Numbered from the stretch's first letter, positions 54,309 to 63,378 are shown. The stretch is DNA of 64,000 bases from Flavobacteriaceae bacterium (GCA_017852075.1 JAFMLQ010000002.1:1-64000); one strand, 5' to 3'. Notes: generated from the letters alone by a model not told the origin. Numbers and translations are program-made.

Positions 54309-55073
54309 CTATTTATTTCTTTTGATAATTTCACTTCCTAAGGAGAGGTAGCTTTTGGCACCTCTGCTTGAAGCGTCGTAGGTGATGATGTCTTCACCAA
54401 AACTCGGTGCTTCACTCAGCCTGATGTTTCTTTGGATAATGGTTTTGAATACCATTTTTCCAAAGTGTTTTTTTACTTCTTCTACTACTTGATTTGATAA
54501 ACGAAGACGAGTGTCATACATGGTGAGTAACAGACCTTCAATATCCAGTTCTTTATTGTGAATTTTTTGGACACTTTTTATGGTATTCAAAAGTTTACCC
54601 AATCCTTCTAAAGCAAAATATTCACATTGAATGGGAATAATCACAGCATGTGCAGCAACCAAAGCGTTTAGTGTTATAAGTCCTAATGAAGGTGCACAGT
54701 CTATTAGAATATAGTCGTATTGATTTTGAATTTCTTTCAGAGCGTTTTTTAGCCGGTATTCCCTTTCTTTAAGATCCACCAATTCAATTTCGGAGGCAAC
54801 CAGATCAATGTGGGAGGGGATCAAATCTACATTGGCGCTTTTGGTCTGATGAATGGCTTCAGAAACTTTGATACTGTGATCCAAAAGTTGATAGGTGCCG
54901 TTTTTTACTTCGTTCAGTTCTACACCTAATCCAGATGTGGCATTGGCTTGTGGATCAGCATCAATCAATAGAATCTTTTTTTCTAAAATTCCTAATGCAG
55001 CTGCCAGATTGATCGCTGTGGTGGTTTTTCCTACACCCCCTTTTTGATTTGCAATTGCTATGATTTTGCCCAT
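54309..55073 (-). CDS. parA: ParA/Soj family chromosome partition ATPase
   Basis: 254 residues. Deviant Walker A NQKGGVGKTTT (KGGVGKT at 11-17), ILLIDADPQANATSGL, and DYILIDCAPSLG. ParA forms gradients on the nucleoid that move ParB-bound origins. Its stop is 4 bp before parB. No origin or DnaA boxes were seen nearby. Confidence 0.95.
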   Translation of the reverse strand: MGKIIAIANQKGGVGKTTTAINLAAALGILEKKILLIDADPQANATSGLGVELNEVKNGTYQLLDHSIKVSEAIHQTKSANVDLIPSHIDLVASEIELVDLKEREYRLKNALKEIQNQYDYILIDCAPSLGLITLNALVAAHAVIIPIQCEYFALEGLGKLLNTIKSVQKIHNKELDIEGLLLTMYDTRLRLSNQVVEEVKKHFGKMVFKTIIQRNIRLSEAPSFGEDIITYDASSRGAKSYLSLGSEIIKRNK

Positions 55074-55176
55074 TGGATTGACTAATAAAAACGGTTAAAA
55101 ATACAATTATTTAACTCCTTAGAAAAAGATTCTTTTATCCAATTCCAAGGTATCATATTCTGACTCCTTGGCACCA

Positions 55177-55503
55177 CTAGGGGATGTCAATGGAATCTTG
55201 AATTTCAATGATAAAAACAGTTTCGTTATCTTTTTTGTGACCGTATTGTTCTCTGGCAAAACGTTCTAAACTGTCTCGGTTTTGTAATTGATCGATTATT
55301 TTTTGATCTGATTTAATGACGACTTTGAGGGCCTCTTTTTCGAGTTCTAGTTTTTCGATTTCACGGTTCAGTTCCGAATGTAGGGTCCAGGAGTGGGTAT
55401 CTATTAAAAGCATCCAAAAAATAAAACCCAGCAAAATTCCCCCATAGAGATAATAGCTGCGTTTTATTGATTTTAATTTATTCCAATCCAAACCTTGTTT
55501 CAT
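55177..55503 (-). CDS. DivIC/FtsB-like septum formation initiator
   Basis: 108 residues: a short cytosolic start, one membrane helix (YYLYGGILLGFIFWMLLI, about 18-35), and a periplasmic leucine-zipper-like coiled coil (about 45-80), ending in ARFAREQYG-like and KKDNETVFII segments. These features fit the FtsB/DivIC family, a subcomplex partner in the divisome. Its start shares one base with the stop of the cytochrome gene, so it is translationally coupled to it, an unusual partner. Confidence 0.83.
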   Translation of the reverse strand: MKQGLDWNKLKSIKRSYYLYGGILLGFIFWMLLIDTHSWTLHSELNREIEKLELEKEALKVVIKSDQKIIDQLQNRDSLERFAREQYGHKKDNETVFIIEIQDSIDIP

Positions 55504-55916
55504 TAGTTTAAAGTAGATTTGGAAACTTCAGCCACTTGCTGAGGGGTTATAAATTCTTCTGATTGATTACCCCATTGGTTTAAAATGTAGTTCATAACGT
55601 CAGCAATTTCTTCATTGTCCAAACCTTGGCTCACCATTACACCATCGTAGTTTTCATCATTGACGGTAATTTCTCCTTTTAACCCATATTTGATCCCTTT
55701 AATCGATCGATTGATATCCTCAAATAAATAATCAGAAGCCTTAAGAGGGGGGAAAACACCCGAAACGCCTTCTCCATTTGATAAATGACATTGCACACAA
55801 AAGTCTTGATAAATTTCCTGACCCGCGGCAATGCTTTCTGCCTTACTTTTTTGTGGCCGAAGTGCTATTGAAAGCAGTGACAAAAACAACAGATAAAAAG
55901 GTATCAAAATTCTCAT
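55503..55916 (-). CDS. c-type cytochrome
   Basis: 137 residues with an N-terminal signal anchor or peptide (about 1-20). One heme site CVQCH (Cys40, Cys43, His44) and a likely methionine ligand in the GVMVSQGLDNEEIADVM stretch. It overlaps the sugar dehydrogenase gene by 4 bp; I infer that it takes electrons from that enzyme in the periplasm. Confidence 0.9.
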   Translation of the reverse strand: MRILIPFYLLFLSLLSIALRPQKSKAESIAAGQEIYQDFCVQCHLSNGEGVSGVFPPLKASDYLFEDINRSIKGIKYGLKGEITVNDENYDGVMVSQGLDNEEIADVMNYILNQWGNQSEEFITPQQVAEVSKSTLN

Positions 55917-57034
55917 GATTCGGGAACGATTTTTACGATCCCTTTTCCTTCAACGCCCAAGTATAAATATCCATCTGGGCCTTCTACAACATTTCGTACT
56001 CTTCCAATTTTTTCTAAAACTTTTTCTCTTTTGACTACTTTGTTTCTTTTGATCACAATACGCTCCAAATATTCAAACTTTAAAGATCCTACAAACAAGT
56101 TGTCCTTCCATTTTTTGTAAACCCCTGAGGTTGAAAATGCCATTCCGCTAGGAGCAATTGAAGGTACCCAGTAATAAAACGGTTGTTCCATATCTGGTTT
56201 GGATGTTTTGTTTGTAATTGGGGTACCACTGTAGTTGACTCCGTAGGTAATCTCTGGCCATCCGTAGTTGACCCCTTTTTTGATGATGTTGATTTCGTCC
56301 CCACCTTTTGGGCCGTGTTCGTTTTCCCAAACTTGACCTGTTTTGGGGTGGATTACCATTCCTTGTGGGTTGCGGTGTCCGTAAGAAAAAATAGCTTTTT
56401 TAGCTTCAGAATTGTTCACAAAAGGGTTGTCTTCGGGTATAGATCCATCTAAGTTGAGACGATATATTTTCCCACCATCTCTGGTAAGATCTTGCGGATT
56501 GACATCTCTATTTCCACGATCTCCAACTCCAAAATACACATGTCCCTCTTGGTCAAATACAATTCTGGAACCCCAGTGTTGTCCTTTTTTTGAGTTGGGA
56601 GAAGCTTTGTAAAGTAGATTGACATTACTCAATTCTGTTCCATTTAGTGTAGCATGGTATAATGCGGTGTTTCCTCCTTCTTCATTTTCTCCTGCGCTGA
56701 TCCCCATGGTCATGTAAATGACATTGTTTTTTGAAAAGTTGGGATGTAGCGCTACATCCAAAAGTCCTCCTTGACCTCTTACGTAAATATCTGGGAGCCC
56801 TTTGACGGCTGTTTTTTGTCCATCTTTGACATAGTATAGTGTCCCAGACTTTTCTGTAACCAATAATTCATTGGAGTTGATGATGGCCATGCCCCACGGT
56901 ATGTCAATACCTTCGACAACTACCTCATAAGAATAGTTGGTTTCTGTCGGAGTTTCAATCATGGGGGGGTTGTCCTGAGCGCAACCCAATTGAATGGTTA
57001 GTGAGAATGCAAAAATTAAAGTAAGATTTTTCAT
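55913..57034 (-). CDS. PQQ-dependent sugar (aldose) dehydrogenase lipoprotein
   Basis: 373 residues from the ATG at 57034; lipobox LGC with Cys18. Six-bladed beta-propeller of the soluble glucose dehydrogenase family (GSDH): WGMAIINSNELLVTEKSGTL, KKGQHWGSRIVFDQEGHVYF with the active-site histidine, SYGHRNPQGMV, WENEHGPKGGDEINII and NYGWPEITYG. It oxidises aldoses and passes electrons to the cytochrome c encoded next. PQQ genes are not in the window, so external PQQ may be used. Confidence 0.9.
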   Translation of the reverse strand: MKNLTLIFAFSLTIQLGCAQDNPPMIETPTETNYSYEVVVEGIDIPWGMAIINSNELLVTEKSGTLYYVKDGQKTAVKGLPDIYVRGQGGLLDVALHPNFSKNNVIYMTMGISAGENEEGGNTALYHATLNGTELSNVNLLYKASPNSKKGQHWGSRIVFDQEGHVYFGVGDRGNRDVNPQDLTRDGGKIYRLNLDGSIPEDNPFVNNSEAKKAIFSYGHRNPQGMVIHPKTGQVWENEHGPKGGDEINIIKKGVNYGWPEITYGVNYSGTPITNKTSKPDMEQPFYYWVPSIAPSGMAFSTSGVYKKWKDNLFVGSLKFEYLERIVIKRNKVVKREKVLEKIGRVRNVVEGPDGYLYLGVEGKGIVKIVPES

Positions 57035-57148
57035 GGATAGGAACATTTGTTTTTAATGTAAAATTTTCACTAACATAATAAATTTAAAATATAAAAATAG
57101 AGAAAGCCGATCTTTTGTTTTAAAGCTAAGCTATTGGTGTATTTGGAA

Positions 57149-59587
57149 TTACATGTGCAATTCAATTCTCATTTTTTCACCCGGTATTCTTGTTTCTATT
57201 TTTAAACTCGCTTCATTGGTAGAATTGTCAAAACGGCAATTGATACTAATGTTGTTGTCACCAGTTATAGTTTGGATAGCGGTAGATTCCATTTTGATTG
57301 TTTTAATTTGTTGCCAATTTGAGTTGTACACAACGGCTTCTTTGTCTCCTGTATACTTTAAAATCTGACCTTTCTTTAGGGATATTGGTAACTTAATTTC
57401 TTTATAGTTATTGAGTTCAAGTGTTATTTCACTGACATCTGTATTTATTGCGCTTAACACAAAGTGTAATGCTTGTGATTTTTCTGGATTATTAAATATA
57501 AAATTCGAATTTAGGGGCTCTCCAGGTTGTCTTACTTTTTTATTATGAGTAAAGATATTGGAGTGTATTTCCCACCAATTCCAAACCTTTTCTTCTACTT
57601 TTTCAATAGAAAATTCTTTAGAATTGTCACGCATGATTTCTTTCTGAGCTTCACTAAAACTATTTGAAATTCTTAACTTTTCCCAATCTCCGATCAATTC
57701 CAAAATCTGATCTGATTTTTTGTTTTGACTAATGCTTTTAGGATCCGCAACAAGGGCATATCCTGCGCTGTAACCTGCCGAGCGGGCAAGCAACCACTCA
57801 ATATCTTCCACACTAGTGTTTGGAGTCATACGAAACCACCCCAGCATACCAGGCATATAGTTCCTTTGAAAGTAGGCTTGATTGTTAAATCGATACTCAG
57901 TTTGACTTTCTCTAAACCCTGCATACCAAGGCTCACCCCAATTCATTCTTGAATAAATATGCCAGAAAAAATGAGTAGTACGACTAGCATCAATGATGAG
58001 ATGTTCTTTTAGTTCGGGTGTCAGGGTATTGTACCAGGTGTAAGGCATTAAAGACTCTCCGTATGTGCCTAGGCCTGTAGATCGGTTGCCTTCCAAGCCA
58101 TCGAATGAAATTTGACGCATTCCTGTTTGGTTGTACAATTCTGCCAAGCGTTCTGACATTTCTATTGTAAGCTCGGCATTAGTTAAAAACACCTTATATG
58201 AATGGTCTAGGAGTTTTGAAATCTCTTGTTCTTTGTTGTGTGAACTAGGAGTGGTGTTGAATGCACCACGTTGACAATCCAATAAGCGCCAGGGTGCTTT
58301 GTCAGAAACCCTGCTGTAGCGAATCAATTCGTCTCCAATCATTACTGTTTTTAAGTTGTTGTTTTCTATAGCATTAAAAAAATCTGGTGCTGCTATAGGG
58401 ATTTCAATTGCTTTGGAGTCAATTGCTTCCGTGATTACAGTACTTCCTGCTTTGGCAAGTCTTTGGTCAGGAATAGGAGTGACATACGGATCGTTTGTAG
58501 TGATAAAATTCGACAAACAATGCGTTCCTAACTTAACGCCTTGTAGTTCGGCTTTGTCAACACAGTTTTTCAACCCTTGAATCCCATTAGGAAATTCTTG
58601 TTTATTCAAGCCAAAATGTCCCCAACTTTCAAAAGTATCGCCATAGTGATATAAGTATTTTAGACCTGCTTTTTTTGTCAATGCAATGGCTTGGTCAATG
58701 GTTTTTTCTGTGAACGAAGTGATTAGATAGGCGGCATTGGCTTGAGGGGAAATTTTACCCCATTCGCCTTCAATAATGGGGTGGGGAAGTCCTTCATCAA
58801 GTTCTATTTTTCCAATATATTCCAATGCGTTTTGAACTGGAGCTCCAAAAAGTGCAATTTTAGAACCAATAACGCCACCGTCATCATAGGCAGGAGCAAT
58901 TATTTTTTCTAGTTTGAAATCACTGATAAGGCGATCGGTTGTTCGGTTTCGGGAATACGCCTGAAGACTGCTTCCAAATTTTGTTGGTTTGGCAGCCTCC
59001 ACCCGATATAGTACACTTCCGTCAGATTGGGGATGCATGTCTTTTAAATTTCCTTCTCTAAAAATATCAAAAGCAGGCATACGGTCACTTTCGTTCCAAG
59101 GATACCCTCCAAGTGTTTTGATGTTTAGTGATTGAATTCCTATAGCAAAACTGTCATCGCGAACAACACCTACGGTTTCCCCAATGGTTTTGTAAATTTC
59201 TGTTTGATAAGGTCCCCATTGAATCAAATCAATTTGATCATTGGAGGTAAGTGAACGTAACTCAAAGCTAACGTGAGTTTCTTTTTCAAGCACATCAATG
59301 AGAGCAATGTGATTGTTTTCGAATTGAATTTCCAATTGTCCTGAACTAAAGTTTGCTTTTTCTGCAAAGAGCCATTTTCCTTTAGACCGCAAAGAGAGTA
59401 ATGGACTTATAGTATCTAGAGCGAGATGGTTTTTTCCTGTTTTTACTTCCAGAAGTTCATTGACGAATCCTTTATTATCTATGCTGATTTTAAATTCTGA
59501 GGTCTGAAAGCTAGCAACTGTAGGATTTTTGGTGCACGATGCTGTTAAGAGAAGGTAAGTAAAAAGGAGAAATAGCGATTTTTTCAT
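57149..59587 (-). CDS. large lipoprotein of unknown activity, glycoside-hydrolase-like
   Basis: 812 residues; lipobox TASC with Cys18. I do not recognise a confirmed family. Residues 25-270 look like a beta-sandwich; residues about 280-640 look like a barrel domain: AYLITSFTEKTIDQAIALT, YHYGDTFESWG, GTHCLSNFITTNDPYVTP, RLLDCQRGAFNTTPSSHNKE, RQISFDGLEGNRSTGLGTYG and YSRMNWGEPW; the rest is beta-rich. The RGAFNTTPSSH loop and the acidic FDGLE motif recall glycoside hydrolases. A role on polysaccharides is inference. Confidence 0.75.
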   Translation of the reverse strand: MKKSLFLLFTYLLLTASCTKNPTVASFQTSEFKISIDNKGFVNELLEVKTGKNHLALDTISPLLSLRSKGKWLFAEKANFSSGQLEIQFENNHIALIDVLEKETHVSFELRSLTSNDQIDLIQWGPYQTEIYKTIGETVGVVRDDSFAIGIQSLNIKTLGGYPWNESDRMPAFDIFREGNLKDMHPQSDGSVLYRVEAAKPTKFGSSLQAYSRNRTTDRLISDFKLEKIIAPAYDDGGVIGSKIALFGAPVQNALEYIGKIELDEGLPHPIIEGEWGKISPQANAAYLITSFTEKTIDQAIALTKKAGLKYLYHYGDTFESWGHFGLNKQEFPNGIQGLKNCVDKAELQGVKLGTHCLSNFITTNDPYVTPIPDQRLAKAGSTVITEAIDSKAIEIPIAAPDFFNAIENNNLKTVMIGDELIRYSRVSDKAPWRLLDCQRGAFNTTPSSHNKEQEISKLLDHSYKVFLTNAELTIEMSERLAELYNQTGMRQISFDGLEGNRSTGLGTYGESLMPYTWYNTLTPELKEHLIIDASRTTHFFWHIYSRMNWGEPWYAGFRESQTEYRFNNQAYFQRNYMPGMLGWFRMTPNTSVEDIEWLLARSAGYSAGYALVADPKSISQNKKSDQILELIGDWEKLRISNSFSEAQKEIMRDNSKEFSIEKVEEKVWNWWEIHSNIFTHNKKVRQPGEPLNSNFIFNNPEKSQALHFVLSAINTDVSEITLELNNYKEIKLPISLKKGQILKYTGDKEAVVYNSNWQQIKTIKMESTAIQTITGDNNISINCRFDNSTNEASLKIETRIPGEKMRIELHM

Positions 59588-59741
59588 CCTTAAATTTAAA
59601 ATTTTTTGACAAAAGTGAATCTTTTTATAGGAGCAAATCTAACTGAGCTAGGTGTTTTAATTGGAATTTTCTTATTTGGTGCTAAAATCAGGAGATTCAA
59701 TGCTTGGGAAACACGTTTCGAAAATTTAGCAAAAGCTTTTA

Positions 59742-59759
59742 GGGAGTGTAGACACTCCC
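59742..59759 (-). terminator. hairpin after the tRNA-Pro genes
   Basis: GGGAGTG and CACTCCC form a 7-bp stem around TAGA, 23 bp downstream of the GGG tRNA on the minus strand. The following T run is broken (AAAAGCTTTT), so termination is plausible but not certain. Confidence 0.5.
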
Positions 59760-59778
59760 AAAAACAATGCTCTAAATT

Positions 59779-59855
<77 letters not shown>

Positions 59856-59875
59856 AATAAACTGGGTACTTTTTG

Positions 59876-59950
59876 TCGGGGTGGCAGGATTCGAACCTGC
59901 GACCTCCTGCTCCCAAAGCAGGCGCGATGACCGGGCTACGCTACACCCCG
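59876..59950 (-). tRNA. tRNA-Pro (anticodon TGG)
   Basis: 75 bases: acceptor CGGGGTG/CACCCCG, anticodon stem CCTGC/GCAGG around the loop TTTGGGA, anticodon TGG at 59915-59913, T arm GCAGGTTCGAATCCTGC. It is 20 bp upstream of the GGG tRNA, and both follow one promoter. Confidence 0.97.
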
Positions 59951-59962
59951 AAAAAGTGTGCG

Positions 59963-59992
59963 CAAATATAACATTTAATCGATTTACTACAA
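59963..59992 (-). promoter_or_regulatory. promoter of the tRNA-Pro pair
   Basis: Minus strand: TTG (59992-59990), exactly 19 bp, TATATTTG (59970-59963), 12 bp before the first tRNA base. One of the best consensus matches in the window. Confidence 0.8.
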
Positions 59993-60017
59993 ACCTCAAG
60001 CGGCCTTTCTTGAAATT

Positions 60018-61676
60018 TTATTGGGTTTTAATTTTAATCCCCTGAGAATCTATACTAAGTCTGAGTTTGTCTTCTCCTTCTTTTGATTTGTAATTCAGGC
60101 TGAATTCTCTTTGGTCGTCTTTACAGTTGAGACACTCCAACACTTCACTTCCCATAATCCATAGTCTCCCCGCAGTATCGTGACTTCGTAATTTTTGATC
60201 ATTTTTCACAGGAAAAGACAAGACTTCTCTAAGGTTTTCATCTAAATTTAAAACTTGCCCTTCTTTAACATTAAGCCTTAGTTGTACGGATTGATTTTGA
60301 AAACGTGATGAAGTGACTACTTTCCAAATGGGATCCAAAACAAGTTGATTTTCTTTTTGCTGCCAGTCATATATGATTTCTTTGGCATGATTTTGGGCTT
60401 TTTTCATATTTGAGCCATCTGCCTCATATTTGATTTCCAAATAGGAAGCGGGTGTCTTGCTTTTGAGAATGTTCAATTCAAAATTCTCCCCAATCCACCA
60501 ATGCTCTCCAGACTCGTCCGTTAATATTTCTGAACGATCATATTCCCAAAATGATTCTTGAGCAGCGATTGCATTTTCTTTTAGGGATACGAAAAGAGTG
60601 TCCGATTCAGAGAGGTTTAATTCGTATTTTTCTGTTTTGGTAGCAGAAACGCTATGACTGCGTAATTCGTTGACTCCAAACAGAAGTAGGCTAATTAATG
60701 CTAAAAACCAGACTCCCAAAAGCACAAATCGACTTACGGTACCAAAAGTGGAGCCTGTTCGATTTAAAAATCGCAATCCAAGAGAAAATAAAAAGAGAAA
60801 AGGAATGAAAATGAGGAGAAATAAAGCAGTGATGAGTAATAGACTTGGGAAGAGGTTGAAGTCAAAAAAGTTGAAATAAAAATTTAGAGGCCATTCAAGT
60901 GTACCAAAAATCAAAAATATGACTAGACCTATAAGTAACCCGAAAATACCACAAGTGGAGATAATCACTAAAATAACTCCTATTATTTTAACGATCAGTC
61001 TTGGAATCAGGCTTAGAACCCTTTCTAAAAAACCGAAAAAAGTCATAGATTTTTTTTTTAACGAAGTTTTTACTTCTTCATAATCGATGTCTTTAATTTT
61101 TGAAGAAACACCTTCAAATTCTTCTCGAATTTTTTTTTCAATATTGGCAATGTTTATGGGCTCACCTTTCATGCTAAGTTTGTCTGCGGTACTTTTAGCT
61201 TCTGGAATTAGCATCCATAAAATAAGGTATAAAACCGTAATTGTTCCTACAGAAAAAAGCCCAAAAACAAGCCATAAAAGACGTACCCATGTGGTGTCAA
61301 TTCCAAAATAATATCCCAACCCCGAAGCTACTCCACCGATGTATTTGTCGTCGGTATCGCGAAATAATTTTTTTCGTGCAGTTTGGGTTTGAGGTTCGTC
61401 CTCCAGATCTTCTTCCGAAACAAAGTCATTGGGTTCCCCCAGAATTTTAATTACCTCTTGAACATCGTCCATATTAATCACATAATCTGGATTCTTTTTG
61501 TGTTCTTGAAACAATTCTGCAATCCGAACTTCTACATCTCGCAGAATTTCCTCTTTCCCCTGAGATTTGGCAAAGGCTTTTTCAAGTTTGTTTAAATACG
61601 ATTTAAGTAATTCATAGGCATTTTCATCAATATGAAAAAAGGTACTTGCAAGGTTAATATTTATCGTTTTATTCAT
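60018..61676 (-). CDS. PspC domain membrane protein
   Basis: 552 residues. A cytosolic N-terminal region (about 1-105) starts with KTININLASTFFHIDENAY, then a PspC domain (KKLFRDTDDKYIGGVASGLGYYF and DTTWVRLLWLVFG), followed by four or more membrane segments and a C-terminal beta-rich domain (about 345-552). PspC senses membrane stress in enterobacteria; in Bacteroidota such proteins are commonly paired with a PadR regulator. It follows padR by 4 bp. Confidence 0.9.
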   Translation of the reverse strand: MNKTININLASTFFHIDENAYELLKSYLNKLEKAFAKSQGKEEILRDVEVRIAELFQEHKKNPDYVINMDDVQEVIKILGEPNDFVSEEDLEDEPQTQTARKKLFRDTDDKYIGGVASGLGYYFGIDTTWVRLLWLVFGLFSVGTITVLYLILWMLIPEAKSTADKLSMKGEPINIANIEKKIREEFEGVSSKIKDIDYEEVKTSLKKKSMTFFGFLERVLSLIPRLIVKIIGVILVIISTCGIFGLLIGLVIFLIFGTLEWPLNFYFNFFDFNLFPSLLLITALFLLIFIPFLFLFSLGLRFLNRTGSTFGTVSRFVLLGVWFLALISLLLFGVNELRSHSVSATKTEKYELNLSESDTLFVSLKENAIAAQESFWEYDRSEILTDESGEHWWIGENFELNILKSKTPASYLEIKYEADGSNMKKAQNHAKEIIYDWQQKENQLVLDPIWKVVTSSRFQNQSVQLRLNVKEGQVLNLDENLREVLSFPVKNDQKLRSHDTAGRLWIMGSEVLECLNCKDDQREFSLNYKSKEGEDKLRLSIDSQGIKIKTQ

Positions 61677-61680
61677 CTAA

Positions 61681-62010
61681 TTATTTTTTTGAGACAATGG
61701 TTTTTACAGCTTTATTTAAGTCATTCCAAGCGTTTTGAAGTTCTGCCAAAAATGCTTCTCCTTCCTTGGTGATTGAATAGTATTTTCTAGGAGGTCCAGA
61801 TGTGGATTCCTCCCAACGGTATTGTAATAAGTTTGCGTTCTTCAGTCGGGTTAAGAGTGGATAAACAGTTCCTTCAACCACCAACATTTTTCCCTTTTTC
61901 AATGCTTCAAGAATTTCAGAGGTGTATAAATCATCTCCTGAGATCAAAGAAAGAATACAAAATTCTAAAACTCCTTTTCGCATTTGTGCGGTTGTATTTT
62001 CAATTTTCAT
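61681..62010 (-). CDS. PadR-family transcriptional regulator
   Basis: 109 residues from the ATG at 62010 (MKIENTTAQMRKG). Winged helix: LEFCILSLISGDDLYTSEIL, MLVVEGTVYPLLTRLKNANLL, PPRKYYSITKEGEAFL. PadR proteins repress and often regulate themselves. The six-residue longer start at 62028 is not supported by the promoter, which lies at 62031-62062. It makes an operon with the PspC gene. Confidence 0.9.
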   Translation of the reverse strand: MKIENTTAQMRKGVLEFCILSLISGDDLYTSEILEALKKGKMLVVEGTVYPLLTRLKNANLLQYRWEESTSGPPRKYYSITKEGEAFLAELQNAWNDLNKAVKTIVSKK

Positions 62011-62018
62011 AAGCGAGT

Positions 62019-62063
62019 AACTATGCAATGCAAATATATAAACAAAAAATAGAACTATGCAAT
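62019..62063. promoter_or_regulatory. candidate operator pair at the padR promoter
   Basis: AACTATGCAAT occurs twice as direct repeats, at 62019-62029 and 62053-62063, 34 bp apart. The first lies just downstream of the -7 box and the second covers the -33 TTG. Placement on both sides of the promoter suggests sites for PadR autoregulation. Confidence 0.5.
62031..62062 (-). promoter_or_regulatory. padR promoter
   Basis: Minus strand: TTG (62062-62060), 21 bp, TATATTTG (62038-62031), ending 20 bp before the padR ATG. Confidence 0.65.
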
Positions 62064-62152
62064 ACCTAGTACTATTTTATTTTTTTAACATTTCTCCAAC
62101 ATATTCAGTTCTTGATTGTGCTTACTTTAGGATTCTATTTTAAATCAAAAGC

Positions 62153-62341
62153 ATGTCGAAAAACCTTAAATATTATCAGCAAATACTTCAAAAAGTAAGT
62201 TTTGATAGGCACCTTTTTTCAAAGGAACTGAAAAAGGCGTATGCTTTTTTAACTCCCAAAGATCGGGATCTATTGAGAAGTTGGGTTGCTGATTATGTGG
62301 AACATCGTTCTGATTTACAGTCCGTAGTTTTTTCTCTGTAA
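62153..62341 (+). CDS. small hypothetical protein
   Basis: 62 residues (MSKNLKYYQQILQKVSFDRH, then LSKELKKAYAFLT-like helix and a KDRDLLRSWVADYVEH end), helical and charged, no signal. The ATG follows a weak -7-like TACTTTAG some 35 bp upstream. It ends 3 bp before the convergent oxyR stop. Length and helical charge pattern resemble small conserved proteins of flavobacteria; function unknown. Confidence 0.6.
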   Translation: MSKNLKYYQQILQKVSFDRHLFSKELKKAYAFLTPKDRDLLRSWVADYVEHRSDLQSVVFSL

Positions 62342-62344
62342 GGT

Positions 62345-63271
62345 TTATTTGGGTGAGATTAACTGAATGTTTTCAAATTTAATAGCACCTCTCACAATCC
62401 CTTCAATGGACTGGGACAGTGCTTCAATAATGGGGTATTTTAATTGACTTTTGCTCGAGACTAAACTGATTTCTCTTGCAGGCGCAGGGCTTTCAAAACT
62501 TCTCAACTTTTTCTTGTTTTCGTTTGAAAGGTTCCGGGTCTGTAAATAGGGGAGGATGGTCATCCATGGGCCTTCATTTGCCAATTGAATTAAAGTTTCA
62601 AAACTACCACTCTTTAGGCTGAATGATTTAGAAATATTTGGAGTTTTACACAATTTTAATACGTGATTTCTGAAACAATGACCATCTTCTAGCACCAATA
62701 CTTCTAAATTTTCGACATCCTCTGGAGTTATTTTTTCAAGCTTAGACAAGGGGTGTGAGTTGGGGATGTAGCCATAGAAGGGTTCGTAATACAACGGCTT
62801 TTCAATAATCTTGGGATTTTCTAATGGGGTAGCTAAGATCCCTGCATCCAGCTTGCCTTCTATGATTCTATTGACGATAGAGGCTGTCGTTAAATCTTCT
62901 ATTTTTAAATTGACTCCAGGGTATTTTTTTATGAAAGTTTGAAGAAACAATGGAAGTAAGGTAGGCATGACCGTAGGTATTATTCCTAAGGTAAAATCTC
63001 CTTTCACCTCTCCTTTTTCCGTAGCTACGACATCTTGCATGCGTTTGGCCTCCTCTACGATTATTCGGGCTTGAGTAAGAATTTTCTTACCCACAGGGGT
63101 CATGGCTATCGGTTTGGTGTTTCGGTTGAATAGTTTTACCCCTAGCTCATCTTCCAATTTCTGAACTTGCATACTCAGTGTGGGTTGAGTAACAAAGCAT
63201 TTTTCAGCTGCTAAAGTAAAATTGCCCTCATCGGCTACAGCTAAGGTGTAAGTAAGTTGAGTTAAAGTCAT
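62345..63271 (-). CDS. oxyR: OxyR-type LysR-family peroxide regulator
   Basis: 308 residues. HTH: LTYTLAVADEGNFTLAAEKC and TQPTLSMQVQKLEDELG, followed by a substrate domain. The redox pair stands in LEDGHCFRNHVLKLC: Cys199 and Cys208, the same numbers as the E. coli OxyR disulfide pair, so peroxide sensing is likely. An ATAAG-N5-CTTAT palindrome is at 63296-63310 upstream. No katG or ahpC is adjacent. Confidence 0.9.
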   Translation of the reverse strand: MTLTQLTYTLAVADEGNFTLAAEKCFVTQPTLSMQVQKLEDELGVKLFNRNTKPIAMTPVGKKILTQARIIVEEAKRMQDVVATEKGEVKGDFTLGIIPTVMPTLLPLFLQTFIKKYPGVNLKIEDLTTASIVNRIIEGKLDAGILATPLENPKIIEKPLYYEPFYGYIPNSHPLSKLEKITPEDVENLEVLVLEDGHCFRNHVLKLCKTPNISKSFSLKSGSFETLIQLANEGPWMTILPYLQTRNLSNENKKKLRSFESPAPAREISLVSSKSQLKYPIIEALSQSIEGIVRGAIKFENIQLISPK

Positions 63272-63378
63272 TTTCTTATTGTTTTTTTAAAATTAATAAG
63301 AAATACTTATATAGCTTAGTGTAATTTGAAATAATTGCTGATTATTTGAATTTTAATTTAAGTTAATATAGAAAAAAC

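Noticed and set aside
54305-54334. Longer parB start overlapping parA
   Set aside because: The ATG at 54304 has a good AGAGGA site just upstream and matches the family.
55145-55171. CCAAGG/CCTTGG hairpin between parA and the DivIC-like gene
   Set aside because: A 6-bp stem with a 15-base loop and no T run is too weak to call.
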